Positions 17,147 through 26,368 of a stretch of 44,089 bases of DNA are shown here, one piece after another. The stretch comes from CAZQKW01 sp964594075 (GTDB taxonomy: Bacteria > Desulfobacterota > WTBG01 > CAIYCZ01), in NCBI GenBank assembly GCA_964594075.1, contig CAZQKW010000033.1, positions 1 to 44,089 on the forward strand. The letters run 5' to 3'. The notes beneath the pieces were generated by a model. It was not told the origin of the DNA. It did no database searches and saw nothing but the letters and a program-made list of their open reading frames with translations. How positions within the stretch are numbered: the first letter of the stretch is position 1; each line of letters begins with the position of its first letter. The position numbers were made by a program, and so were the translations under genes.

Positions 17147-18585
17147 AAAAAATTTTTGTTCTCAGCATGTTGACTATCCTGTGCGCTGTTTATCCGCTAT
17201 GGGGCGAAGAAATGAAGCAGCCGGAGACGCCGAATCCTGCCCGGCAATCAGCAGCAGATATCAATAAAGCCCAGCAGCAAGCTGACGCTGACGCCCAAAA
17301 GGCCCGCGAGGAGGCGCTGCGCAAGGAGGCTGAAATTCTTGAGCAGCAGGGCACACTGCAGTCGGTTATTGATGAACTGGAACAGAAGAAAAAAGCTCAG
17401 GATGCAATAAGTTCTGAATTAAAAAAACGCTATGAAGCAAACGAGCAGGAAATAGCAAAAATTCAGAAACGGGCGGAGGAGATCAAAACCGAAGCTGATG
17501 AGCTTGCCGGGTCGGCAAAAGGCATTGCCCAGGACCTGGGTACAGCCTTGAGCCAGTCTCTGGTTTCGGGGGAGACGCCGGGGAGAAAAGAAATAGTGAC
17601 TCCCTTGATAGTTCAGATGCAGTTTCCGTCTCTTGAAAATATACAAAAGATGGGGGACTTGATCTTTGATGAAATTAAGCGCAACGGCAAGATTTCTGTC
17701 GCCACGCTGACCTATGTTGATTCATCCGGAAGGGAAACCAGCGGCGAGGTCGTGCGTATCGGCAATTTCAACGCGCTCTGGCGCAAGGACGGCAAAGTCG
17801 GATATCTTGAATATGCGCCCTCCAAGGAGGCTTTCTCTCAATTTTATGTCAAAATGCCCGCCCGTTATATCAACGAGGCAAAAAATTTTGTTGAAAATAA
17901 ATCGCAGGGCCTGTTCATTGACCCATCGTCGGGAGGCGCATTCAGATTTATATCGGATATGCCCGACTGGTGGGAGGAGTTAAAATCCGGCGGCGCGCTC
18001 ATGTGGCCCATATGCATTATCGGCATTATCGCCTGCTTGCTGGCGCTTGAACGGTTTCTGGTCCTGCTCTGGGAAAGCAGAAAGACCGAATCGCTGTCTG
18101 CAGCAATAACCCCCGTCATTCAGCAGGGCAAATGGGAGGAGGCGCTGAACCTGTGCGCCCGCAGCAAAGCCATTCTGGCAAAGGTGCTGCGCACCGGCAT
18201 AACGCATCGCACCGAACCTATTGAGGTTATTGAATCGGTGCTCGACGAAACCATCCAGGGTGCGCTGAAACCTCTGGACCGCAACATGTCTTCTCTGCAG
18301 ATCATTGCGGTCGTCGCACCCCTGCTGGGGCTTTTGGGAACGGTTACCGGCATGATCGCCACTTTTCAGATGATCACTATTTATGGATCGGGCGACCCCC
18401 GGCTCATGTCAGGGGGTATCTCCGAAGCGCTGGTTACCACCGAATACGGCTTATTGATCGCCATTCCGGTTATTCTCGTGCACGGCTATTTTCAGAGCCG
18501 CAATAACCGCATCATAAACACGCTTCAAGAAAAATCCATGATGCTCGTCAATGCTGTTAAGAAAGGTTTGGGGAATCGGCCATGA
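17143..18585 (+). CDS. TtpC-like large ExbB/MotA proton-channel protein
   Basis: A 480-residue inner-membrane protein. A signal-like N-terminus is followed by a long periplasmic part with a coiled coil at about 30-125. The first TM of the MotA/TolQ/ExbB domain lies at about 285-310 (MWPICIIGIIACLLALERFLVLLW), and two further TMs in the last 120 residues include APLLGLLGTVTGMIATFQ and the SGGISEALVTTEYGLLIAIPVILVH region. This layout is TtpC, the extra ExbB-like subunit of TonB2 systems, rather than plain ExbB (about 240 residues). The start is GTG 17143 with GGGGGAG upstream; it overlaps both neighbours by four bases (GTGA, ATGA), so the set is translated as a coupled unit. Confidence 0.85.
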   Translation: MKKIFVLSMLTILCAVYPLWGEEMKQPETPNPARQSAADINKAQQQADADAQKAREEALRKEAEILEQQGTLQSVIDELEQKKKAQDAISSELKKRYEANEQEIAKIQKRAEEIKTEADELAGSAKGIAQDLGTALSQSLVSGETPGRKEIVTPLIVQMQFPSLENIQKMGDLIFDEIKRNGKISVATLTYVDSSGRETSGEVVRIGNFNALWRKDGKVGYLEYAPSKEAFSQFYVKMPARYINEAKNFVENKSQGLFIDPSSGGAFRFISDMPDWWEELKSGGALMWPICIIGIIACLLALERFLVLLWESRKTESLSAAITPVIQQGKWEEALNLCARSKAILAKVLRTGITHRTEPIEVIESVLDETIQGALKPLDRNMSSLQIIAVVAPLLGLLGTVTGMIATFQMITIYGSGDPRLMSGGISEALVTTEYGLLIAIPVILVHGYFQSRNNRIINTLQEKSMMLVNAVKKGLGNRP

Positions 18586-19184
18586 TGTGGGAAATTTCCG
18601 CCCGCGAATATATTCTGATGGGCGGGCCGATTATGCTGCCGCTGGTGTTTGTTTCTCTGCTGTTAGGGTATTTGATTGCAGAACGTTATTTTTTTCTGGT
18701 TGGACTAAGCAGAAATGACCTCACCGCGGATGACGTAATACACCATATCGGGCAGGGGCAGGAAACCGCGGCAATCCGCGGCGGCGGTCTGTATCAGCGG
18801 TTTCTCCACCGGTTGCTGCTGGCCAAACAGATCTACGGCGGGATAGATCAGCGGATTTTAGAAGAGGCCCATCAAGGGCTTATCCCCGAGCTGACGAAAA
18901 ATTTTACCATAATCTCCTGCCTCATTACTGCGGCTCCCCTGATGGGGCTTTTGGGAACGGTGTGCGGAATGATAAAAATTTTTAAAGTGATGAATATTTA
19001 CGGCACGTCCAATCCCCACGCCATGTCTGGCGGTATTTCCGAGGCGCTCATCATAACCCAGTTCGGCCTGGTAGTGGCCATAATCGGCATGTACGTGCAG
19101 CTGTTTGTGGAAAAACGGGCAAAACGCTGCATCCACTTAATTGACGAATTGACCCGCCATATAAGAAAGAAATTTGCTTTATGA
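18582..19184 (+). CDS. exbB: ExbB-type proton channel (200 aa)
   Basis: The classical small ExbB of the TonB2 system. TM1 lies near residues 10-32 (IMLPLVFVSLLLGYLIAERYFF). TM2 and TM3 are in the last 110 residues with the conserved APLMGLLGTVCGMIKIF and SGGISEALIITQFGLVVAIIGMYV. With ExbD it forms the proton channel that powers TonB from the inner membrane. Two ExbB-like subunits in one operon (this and TtpC) are diagnostic of TonB2-type systems. It overlaps both neighbours by four bases. Confidence 0.88.
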   Translation: MMWEISAREYILMGGPIMLPLVFVSLLLGYLIAERYFFLVGLSRNDLTADDVIHHIGQGQETAAIRGGGLYQRFLHRLLLAKQIYGGIDQRILEEAHQGLIPELTKNFTIISCLITAAPLMGLLGTVCGMIKIFKVMNIYGTSNPHAMSGGISEALIITQFGLVVAIIGMYVQLFVEKRAKRCIHLIDELTRHIRKKFAL

Positions 19185-19591
19185 TTAAAATCAAGCGCAC
19201 CTCAGATTCTGAAAAACCTATTGAAATCAATATGGCACCGCTCATTGATATGACCTTCCTGCTGCTGATCTTTTTTATTGTCACCACCAGCTTTGTGAAG
19301 GAGACCGGGCTTGAGGTGCACCGCCCCAGTGCGAAATCTGCGGAATCACGGGATAAAACCCCGATACTGATTGGCATAAGCAGAACCGGGTCTATTTATA
19401 TGGACAACCGCCCCATTGACATTCGCTCGGTGCGCGCGCAGGTTGAACGCAGCCTGGCCGACACACCGGACAACGGGGTGATTGTGGTTGCGGACAGGGA
19501 AAGCAACACGGGGATTGTGGTTGAGGTGATAGATCAGTGCCGATTGGCGGGAGCCAAGGCAGTATCAATCGCAGCAAAACGTGAAGAATGA
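19181..19591 (+). CDS. exbD: ExbD/TolR family protein (136 aa)
   Basis: One N-terminal membrane helix (MAPLIDMTFLLLIFFIVTTSF) carries the essential proton-path aspartate at residue 23. The periplasmic domain (about 50-136) has the ExbD/TolR fold, with VERSLADTPDNGVIVVADRESNTG and a terminal AGAKAVSIA. Length is normal for the family. It starts in a four-base ATGA overlap with exbB and ends in one with tonB. Confidence 0.9.
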   Translation: MIKIKRTSDSEKPIEINMAPLIDMTFLLLIFFIVTTSFVKETGLEVHRPSAKSAESRDKTPILIGISRTGSIYMDNRPIDIRSVRAQVERSLADTPDNGVIVVADRESNTGIVVEVIDQCRLAGAKAVSIAAKREE

Positions 19592-20232
19592 TTTACTTCC
19601 ACTCACCCGTTGCCCGGCATGCGGCGGCTCTTGTTGCAGCGCTGGTTGCAAATATGATTGTTATTTTCGGTTTGCCGGTATCGCTTCGGTTCAGCGCACC
19701 GGTAAAAAAAGAACGCGGCGGTGAAGCAATCCAGCTCGCCGACTACCGCAAGCCGCCACCGCCACCGCCGAAAAAAGAGGAACTTAAAAAAGAGGTGCAG
19801 CCCAAAAAACAGGTGCAGCCCAAGCTGAAAAATTTTGTGCCCAAAATGGATGTGGACGCCATCGGCGGAAGCTTTAAGTTTGATCTAAGCCTTTCTCGGG
19901 GCCCGGACATGGGGGGGCTGGCGGTTTCAATAGGCTCAAAAATCTGGGATGAATCAAAGGTAGATGCCAAGCCGGTAGCATTGTTCAGAACCAAACCGGT
20001 TTTTCCCTCGAAAGCCGCAAGTGAGAACATTACCGGAAAGGTCGCATTTAAATTCCTGGTAGATAGCGACGGTATGGTCAAGGAGGTTGAAATCCTGAGT
20101 GCTGAGCCCAAAGGCATTTTTGAGGACGCCACCAGAAATGCCGTCATGCAATGGCGCTTTCAGCCGGCGAAGGTCAAAGGAACGCCGGTGGCGTGCTGGT
20201 GCCAGACAGCTATAACCTTTGAGCTGGAATAG
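19588..20232 (+). CDS. tonB: TonB energy transducer (214 aa)
   Basis: An N-terminal membrane anchor (ALVAALVANMIVIFGLPV) is followed by a Pro/Lys-rich spacer (KPPPPPPKKEELKKE, about 50-78) and a C-terminal TonB domain at about 130-214, where VAFKFLVDSDGMVKEVEI and AVMQWRFQPAKVKGTPV are the family signatures. The Pro-rich spacer is short, as in TonB2 proteins, which fits a need for DUF3450 and TtpC to span the periplasm. It transfers proton-motive energy to the TonB box of the receptor at 21569-24391. The operon continues 59 bp later with the TPR gene. Confidence 0.9.
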   Translation: MIYFHSPVARHAAALVAALVANMIVIFGLPVSLRFSAPVKKERGGEAIQLADYRKPPPPPPKKEELKKEVQPKKQVQPKLKNFVPKMDVDAIGGSFKFDLSLSRGPDMGGLAVSIGSKIWDESKVDAKPVALFRTKPVFPSKAASENITGKVAFKFLVDSDGMVKEVEILSAEPKGIFEDATRNAVMQWRFQPAKVKGTPVACWCQTAITFELE

Positions 20233-20291
20233 CACCCCGCACGTATCACAAGCTGTATCACGAGTAACCGTATTGCAAGGAGAAATAAGCC

Positions 20292-21515
20292 ATGAAAAAA
20301 CTGCTCATAACCTTTTGTCTGTTGACGTTTCCCGCCCTTTGCAGCGCCGGAGAGAGCCTTGTCATAGACTGGGATAAAATCCCCGAAAATACCAAACTGG
20401 CACTTTATGAATGCCAGCAGGAGCTTAATCACAATAACTTTGCCAAGGCAATTGAAATCTTGGAAATATTTTTGAAAAAACGGCCGCGCGATAATCATTT
20501 TCTGGTGGAATTTAATATGGGCACTGCTTATGCCCTGGCTGGCAAGATAGATGAGGGGATACGGCATTTGGAAAAAGCGGTTGAGATGGAATCGCGCTAC
20601 GAGCCGCTGTGGATGAATCTGGGCAAGCTCTACTATCAGACCAAACAGTTTGTTAAAGCCGGCACGGCCTTTGAGACGGCGTTCAGTTTGCAGACCACCA
20701 ATGACCCGGAAACCTTATTTATGGCAATGGCAGCCTATTTTCAGGGCAACAACCTGGAAAAGACCATTGAAATCGGCGAGGCGCTGATTAGCAAGCATAA
20801 CAGTTTAACCAATGACGTCGTGGGTATGTTGGTTAATGCGTATATACCGTCCAAAAATTATGCGCGGGCGATAGAAATTGTCACCGCACTCAACAAAAAA
20901 AATCCAAACGACCCGGACAACTGGAAACTGCTGGCTCAGCTCTATTTCAACAGCAATCAGTTTGAGAAGGCGACCATAGCTTACGAGGTATATGGCTATC
21001 TGCACGGTCTGGACCGGGAAGAGTTACACCTTATGGGTGATTTGTTTGCTATGGTCGGCGCGCCGCAGAAAGCCGCTGAATATTATGCACAGGCAGCCAA
21101 AGAAAGACCTGCCGCGGAAATTTATGAAAAGCTTTCAACCGCCTATTATTCCGCCTTTGACTATGAGAATGCAGTCAGGTTTATTGACCACGCGTTGCAG
21201 GAGCAGACCTCTTTTGAACGGATGCAGCTCAAAGCGCAGCTCTACTATCTTCAAGAGCGTTATCATGAGGCTAAATTAAGCTATGCTGCAGTAGCCCAGC
21301 ACACCAAAGACGGGCAGGAATGGCTTATGGCCGGTTATTGCGCCATGAGAGACAATGATTTCACGAATGCCCGGCACTGGCTGAACAAAGCGCTGCAGTA
21401 TCCGGAACAGGTAACCGAAGCGCAGGCGCTGCTCAAAATGCTCAATCCGACCGAGGACATCAGAAAGGCGATGGTTGAATTTAAAAATGCAATCCAGTTT
21501 CCGGAAATTTTGTGA
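20292..21515 (+). CDS. Exported TPR protein of the TonB2 cluster
   Basis: A 407-residue protein with a signal peptide (cleavage near LCSAG, residue about 18) and about nine tetratricopeptide repeats, for example NFAKAIEILEIFLKKRPRDNHF and QFEKATIAYEVYGYLHGLDREELHLMGDLF. TPR proteins regularly sit next to tonB in TonB2-type clusters and are thought to scaffold the periplasmic part of the complex. AAGGAGAAATAAGCC precedes the ATG. It lies 59 bp after tonB and 53 bp before the receptor, with no terminator on either side. Confidence 0.85.
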   Translation: MKKLLITFCLLTFPALCSAGESLVIDWDKIPENTKLALYECQQELNHNNFAKAIEILEIFLKKRPRDNHFLVEFNMGTAYALAGKIDEGIRHLEKAVEMESRYEPLWMNLGKLYYQTKQFVKAGTAFETAFSLQTTNDPETLFMAMAAYFQGNNLEKTIEIGEALISKHNSLTNDVVGMLVNAYIPSKNYARAIEIVTALNKKNPNDPDNWKLLAQLYFNSNQFEKATIAYEVYGYLHGLDREELHLMGDLFAMVGAPQKAAEYYAQAAKERPAAEIYEKLSTAYYSAFDYENAVRFIDHALQEQTSFERMQLKAQLYYLQERYHEAKLSYAAVAQHTKDGQEWLMAGYCAMRDNDFTNARHWLNKALQYPEQVTEAQALLKMLNPTEDIRKAMVEFKNAIQFPEIL

Positions 21516-21568
21516 GTGCGCACTGAGTCTCATTTGCTATGACGCCTCTGATAAAATAAGTGCCGGAT

Positions 21569-24391
21569 ATGCGCAAACTAAAAATCAATGCTTCTCTGGT
21601 GGGTCTTTTTATGCTGTTTGTGTTGCTGTCAAGCCGCTCTGTTGAAGGGCAAATGGATGAGCGCAGGCCGGCAGGCACCCCGCAGGAAATTATGGGAAAA
21701 ATTATTGGCACCATTCTTGATGATAAAGGGAAGGCGGTGTCAGGAGCGCGCGTGGAAGCGCAGGAAATAACGCGCTCGAGACAGCCGGACAGCGCAGGCA
21801 TTTCTGCCATGAGCGATAAAAACGGCGGCTATGTGCTGGCGGTGTCGCCGGGAACTTACAAGCTCATCATAACTGCAGCGTCGCTGGAAACGAAAATTGT
21901 TGACGCAGTAGCCGTGACGGCAAACGCAGTTAAAACAGTTAATGCCGCCCTCTCGTCCGCAGCCACAGTGCAGATTGAGGAGATGAAGGTGGTCGGCAAG
22001 GCGCAGAAGGCCAGCGAACTCATTGCCCTGACCCGCCGCAAGGCTATGGCGAACGTCGTGGACAGCATGTCTGCCGAAACGATCGTGAAAATCCCCGAAT
22101 CTGATGTTGCCGGCATTCTGACCCGCATGCCCGGCGTGGTTCTGGATCAGGGGAAATACATGCAGGCGCGCGGCATGCCCAAGCGCTACAACAAAACGAC
22201 GTTGAACAACTCTATTTTGCCCTCAACCAGACCCAATGAGCGGGAAACGCCTCTTGATCTGTTTCCCGCCGGCATCCTTGATTATGTCAACGTGATTAAG
22301 ACGTTTTCGCCTGACCTGCCGGGCAATTTTTCGGGGGGGTTGTGCCAGATTCAAACCAAGGCCATTCCGGAAAAATTTTCTGCAAAGTTGTCGGCGACCG
22401 CAAACTATAACGACATAACCACATTCCGGGAGCGCCTGACTTATCATGGCGGGTCAAAGGACTGGCTGGGATACGATGACGGTACTCGGGACCTGCCCGG
22501 CATTATCCCCAAAAACAAACCGGTGCGGCGCGGCAATTTTTCATTGGATGACCTTGAGCGCTACGGCGAGGCATTTCCGAACAACTACAGCACCTACACC
22601 CGCAATGCCCCGCTTAACGGCGATTACAGCTTTTATATCGGCAATAAGTTCAACAAGGTAGGGGCCAACCTGGTCGTGAACTATAAAAACGAGATGTATA
22701 ACCGGGCGGACGAACAGTTAAATACTTATACGACAGCCGGCAGCGGCGAATTGCGCACCGAAAACGCCTATAAGTTTCAGCGGTCATTTCAGTATATCAA
22801 AGAAGGCGGGATGCTTAATGTGGGTTTTGATCTGAGCCCGGATCATAAGCTTTTTATTAATCAGTTTTATGACCGCAATGCGACCGATGAAGCGCGAATT
22901 TATGAGGGGTTTAACGCTGATAAGTCAACCGATGTGCGGGTAACGCGCCTGCGCTGGCTGGAGGAACAGATCTACACCGGTCAGCTTGCCGGCGACCACG
23001 CCGTTGATTCCTGGCTGGAGAGCAAAATTAAGTGGCATTACAACTACTCTGTGGCCACGCTCTATGATCCGGATATGAGAGATACGCTCTATTTGTTCGA
23101 TCCTAAGACAAAGGAATATACCTTTGCTTTAGACACGGAGAATCCGCTGCGTCAATACACCGACCAGGACGAGCGCATGCATGATGCATCCCTTGATTGG
23201 AATGTTACGCTGCCTGGCGTTTCCTGGCTGGTTCCCAAAGTTCAAGTCGGCGCCGCCTACAACTATCGGAAGCGCGAATTCAATTCACGCCGGTTTGCCT
23301 ACGACAAGCGCAATGTGAAGTATATAGATTTGACCAAACCCGTGGAAGAGATTTTCATACCGCCCAATATAAACCCCTACGAACTGGAGCTGTTTGAAAC
23401 TACCCGTGCAACCGACTCCTACACGGCTGCGGAGCAAACCTCTGCCGGTTATACCCTGCTTGATTTGACGCTCTGGAAAAAACTGCAGTTTGTGACCGGC
23501 GGCAGATTTGAGCGCAATAATATCAATGTGCTTACCTTTAACCTGTTCCGGCCTGATGAAACTATTACCACAGTTCTGCAGGAGGATTCGTGGCTGCCCT
23601 CCTATTCGCTGAAATATAGTCCCATTGATTCGGTCAATATCCGCTTGAATTACAGCAAAACAGTTGCGCGGCCGGAGTTCCACGAGCTCGCCCCGTTTGA
23701 ATTTACCGATGTCATAGGCGGGACTTCAGTAAAAGGCAATCCCGACCTGCAGATAGCAAAAATTAAAAGTTATGACTTTCGCGCTGAATGGTTCATCAAT
23801 AAAACCGATCTGCTGGCGTTCAGCGTATTCTATAAAGATATTACCAACGCCATTGAACCCACCATTCAGCCGACCACTCAGTTGCGCCTCTCTTGGACCA
23901 ATGCCAAAGATGCCTACCTGCGCGGGGTTGAATTTGAATTCAGAAAAAATCTCGGATTTTTGCATCAACAGCTCAATTATTTCTCGCTGATGGGCAGTTA
24001 TGTGTATTCCGAGTCAGAAACCGAGATTGAGCCGGCTGCCGGCTTTGTTCCCACCGAACTCAAGCGTCCCCTGGTGGGACAGCCGGAAAATTTGGTTAAC
24101 CTTACGCTTGAATATGACAATCCGAACTGGGGATTGACGACCCGTTTCATGTATAAGTTTACCGACCAGCGGATAAGCAGCATCGGGGCGCTGGGATTGC
24201 CGGATGTGGTTATAGATGAGCAGGAGCGCTTTGATTTTGTGCTCATTAAAAAGCTGGGCAAAAGCATGGAAATGAAGTTCACGGCACAGAACATATCAGA
24301 TGATCCCATTACCTACCTGCAGGGCGGTAAAATCTTCCACCAGTATCGGGAAGGCAGAACCTATAAAGTGGGTCTATCGTATAAATGGTAG
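21569..24391 (+). CDS. TonB-dependent outer-membrane receptor
   Basis: About 940 residues, normal for the family. A signal peptide covers the first 28 or so residues. A carboxypeptidase-regulatory-like domain follows (IIGTILDDKGKAVSGARVEAQE, about 45-125). The plug domain lies at about 165-290 (GILTRMPGVVLDQGKYMQARGM, then FSGGLCQIQTKAIPEKFS). A 22-strand-type beta barrel follows, with LNYSKTVARPEFHELAPFEF and a final strand ending YKVGLSYKW. The terminal Trp replaces the usual Phe but is still aromatic. I prefer ATG 21569; a GTG at 21560 is also in frame and neither has a strong ribosome site. The ligand is unknown. Pho-type control and the adjoining hydrolases suggest phosphate, an organophosphate or a metal-phosphate complex. 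Confidence 0.88.
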   Translation: MRKLKINASLVGLFMLFVLLSSRSVEGQMDERRPAGTPQEIMGKIIGTILDDKGKAVSGARVEAQEITRSRQPDSAGISAMSDKNGGYVLAVSPGTYKLIITAASLETKIVDAVAVTANAVKTVNAALSSAATVQIEEMKVVGKAQKASELIALTRRKAMANVVDSMSAETIVKIPESDVAGILTRMPGVVLDQGKYMQARGMPKRYNKTTLNNSILPSTRPNERETPLDLFPAGILDYVNVIKTFSPDLPGNFSGGLCQIQTKAIPEKFSAKLSATANYNDITTFRERLTYHGGSKDWLGYDDGTRDLPGIIPKNKPVRRGNFSLDDLERYGEAFPNNYSTYTRNAPLNGDYSFYIGNKFNKVGANLVVNYKNEMYNRADEQLNTYTTAGSGELRTENAYKFQRSFQYIKEGGMLNVGFDLSPDHKLFINQFYDRNATDEARIYEGFNADKSTDVRVTRLRWLEEQIYTGQLAGDHAVDSWLESKIKWHYNYSVATLYDPDMRDTLYLFDPKTKEYTFALDTENPLRQYTDQDERMHDASLDWNVTLPGVSWLVPKVQVGAAYNYRKREFNSRRFAYDKRNVKYIDLTKPVEEIFIPPNINPYELELFETTRATDSYTAAEQTSAGYTLLDLTLWKKLQFVTGGRFERNNINVLTFNLFRPDETITTVLQEDSWLPSYSLKYSPIDSVNIRLNYSKTVARPEFHELAPFEFTDVIGGTSVKGNPDLQIAKIKSYDFRAEWFINKTDLLAFSVFYKDITNAIEPTIQPTTQLRLSWTNAKDAYLRGVEFEFRKNLGFLHQQLNYFSLMGSYVYSESETEIEPAAGFVPTELKRPLVGQPENLVNLTLEYDNPNWGLTTRFMYKFTDQRISSIGALGLPDVVIDEQERFDFVLIKKLGKSMEMKFTAQNISDDPITYLQGGKIFHQYREGRTYKVGLSYKW

Positions 24392-24493
24392 CATGAAAAG
24401 GAGGTGAGAAGAAAAAATAAACAGTTGCAATCGTCAAAGGGTAAACCGTAACACGAACAAACATTAAAAAACGACACACAAAGGAGACACACG

Positions 24494-26368
24494 ATGATGA
24501 GAAAATTTTTGTTGATTATTCTAACTGCATTGATAGGACTGATGACGCTGAGTCAAGGCCATGCGCAGACAGTTGTTCAGGGCTCAATCACCAGCGACAC
24601 AACCTGGTCATCGGATGTGCTGCTTCGAGGACCGGTGTTTGTGCGCGCACCGGCAACCTTAACGGTCAACGCCGGGGTTACCGTGTTTGGCGAAAAAGCA
24701 TCGCTTGCCGCCTTGATTGTTGACCGCGGCGCAAAACTGGTTGCTATCGGCACTGAAAACAATCCGGTTGTTTTTACCAGCGACCAGCCCAGTGATTCGC
24801 GCCAGCGCGCTGACTGGGGCGGTTTGATTATCAATGGCTATTCTACCCTGAATGTTGCCGGCGGCACTAAAGAAGGCGAAGGGGATACAGGCGTGTTCGG
24901 ATGTAGCGGCGCCGATTGCAACGAAGCTGACAATAGCGGCACCTTTCGCTATGTGCGGGTCGAATACGGCGGCATTCAGTTCAGCCCTGACAATGAGTTG
25001 AACGGCATCGCCTTTCAAGGCGTGGGCTCCGGAACAACCGTTGACCATGTGCAGGTTGCCTACAGCAAAGATGACGGTGTCGAATTTTTTGGCGGCACCT
25101 GCAATTTAAAATATGTGCTGATAACCGCTACGGGCGATGACAGCCTTGATTGGACCGACGGTTGGCGAGGCAACGGTCAGTTTATTGTGGTACAACAGCT
25201 TGGCGACGAAGCTGACCGCGGCATTGAAGCAGACAATCTTGACAAAGCAAATGACGCCACGCCCCGTTCAAATCCGGTCCTTTACAATATGACCATTGTG
25301 GGCGACCCTGATTTTGGTACTGACAGCACTCATGGCATGACCCTGCGGCGCGGGACGGCAGGGAATATCCGCAATTCAATTGTCATGGGATTCAAACGCT
25401 CGGGCATTGATATTGACAGTTTGGCAACATTTCAGCAGGCGCAACAAGGGAACCTCATTGTAGATAATAACATCTTCTGGAACAATAACCCGAATTTTGA
25501 CTCTGACGCCACGGACAAGGAGCTTGCCAGCCTGCCCTTTACCACCGCCCAATTCATGACCACCATCATGAGAAATAATAAGGAAGTTGACCCGCGGCTG
25601 GGCAAACCCTACGACACCAAGGATCCTGATTTCCGACCCCAGGAGGGTTCTCCTGCCATAGACGGGACAGTGCCGGTTGCAGCACCACCGCAAGGAAATA
25701 CATTTATCGTGGCCACTGATTTTATTGGCGCGGTGAGTCCGGATGATGACTGGACCAGAAAGCCCTGGACAACCTACGGCGCATCTGATCGCGACGGCGA
25801 CGGGGTAAAACCGCCGCTTGACTGTGATGATGACAACCCGAACGTGTATCCCGGCGCCCAGGAAATCTGTGATGACGGCATTGACAACAACTGCAACGGG
25901 CAGGTTGATGAAGGATGCAACTGCCTGGCGGAAGAAATATGCGACAACGGCATTGATGACGATTGCAACGGCTTGATTGACGACGGCTGCAGCACCAGCA
26001 TATGTCCGGCTACCCGGGTGTTGGGATCAGGCAATCCGCAGCTTGATATCCTGCGGCACTATCGCGATGCTATCATGGCCAAGAGCCTGAAAGGCAGAAT
26101 CTACACGAAACTTTACTATGCCTACGGCGAACAGGTGTCGGCAATTCTTGACGCCGACCCGGCTCTCAAAGCGCAGGCGGCAGCATTGCTGATCAGCTCT
26201 TTACCGACGGTGGAAGCCGCGCTTACATCTAAACCCGTGGTGCTGACCGATGCTCAAAAACAGCAGATTCTGGCAGTACTCGACAAAATCGGCAAAAAGT
26301 CAAGCCCCGGGCTGCGTCTGGTGATACTAAAACTCAAAAGCGATATCCAGAAAGGATCAATATTATAA
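24494..26368 (+). CDS. Exported beta-helix surface protein with MopE repeats, receptor-linked
   Basis: A 624-residue secreted protein and third paralogue of the beta-helix family. A signal peptide covers about 1-25. The beta-helix-type domain spans 26-430 and is very close to that of 12247-14430 (RADWGGLIINGYSTLN, KDDGVEFFGGTCN, DWTDGWRG). Two MopE-type repeats sit at about 432-500 (DCDDDNPNVYPGAQEICDDG). The C-terminal 120 residues carry the CFI-box-like pattern LRHYRDAIMAKSLKGRIYTKLYYAY. There is no Thr-rich linker. It follows the receptor by 102 bp without terminator, and AAGGAGAC precedes its ATG. Sitting directly behind the receptor, as SusD-type partners do, suggests a ligand-capturing surface subunit. 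That analogy is inference; there is no sequence similarity to SusD that I can see. Confidence 0.78.
   Translation: MMRKFLLIILTALIGLMTLSQGHAQTVVQGSITSDTTWSSDVLLRGPVFVRAPATLTVNAGVTVFGEKASLAALIVDRGAKLVAIGTENNPVVFTSDQPSDSRQRADWGGLIINGYSTLNVAGGTKEGEGDTGVFGCSGADCNEADNSGTFRYVRVEYGGIQFSPDNELNGIAFQGVGSGTTVDHVQVAYSKDDGVEFFGGTCNLKYVLITATGDDSLDWTDGWRGNGQFIVVQQLGDEADRGIEADNLDKANDATPRSNPVLYNMTIVGDPDFGTDSTHGMTLRRGTAGNIRNSIVMGFKRSGIDIDSLATFQQAQQGNLIVDNNIFWNNNPNFDSDATDKELASLPFTTAQFMTTIMRNNKEVDPRLGKPYDTKDPDFRPQEGSPAIDGTVPVAAPPQGNTFIVATDFIGAVSPDDDWTRKPWTTYGASDRDGDGVKPPLDCDDDNPNVYPGAQEICDDGIDNNCNGQVDEGCNCLAEEICDNGIDDDCNGLIDDGCSTSICPATRVLGSGNPQLDILRHYRDAIMAKSLKGRIYTKLYYAYGEQVSAILDADPALKAQAAALLISSLPTVEAALTSKPVVLTDAQKQQILAVLDKIGKKSSPGLRLVILKLKSDIQKGSIL

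Noticed and set aside
12247..26368. Copper uptake function for the MopE-repeat proteins
   Set aside because: The repeats match the Cu-binding MopE pattern, but such repeats are widespread in surface proteins and also suit calcium. Regulation points to phosphate.
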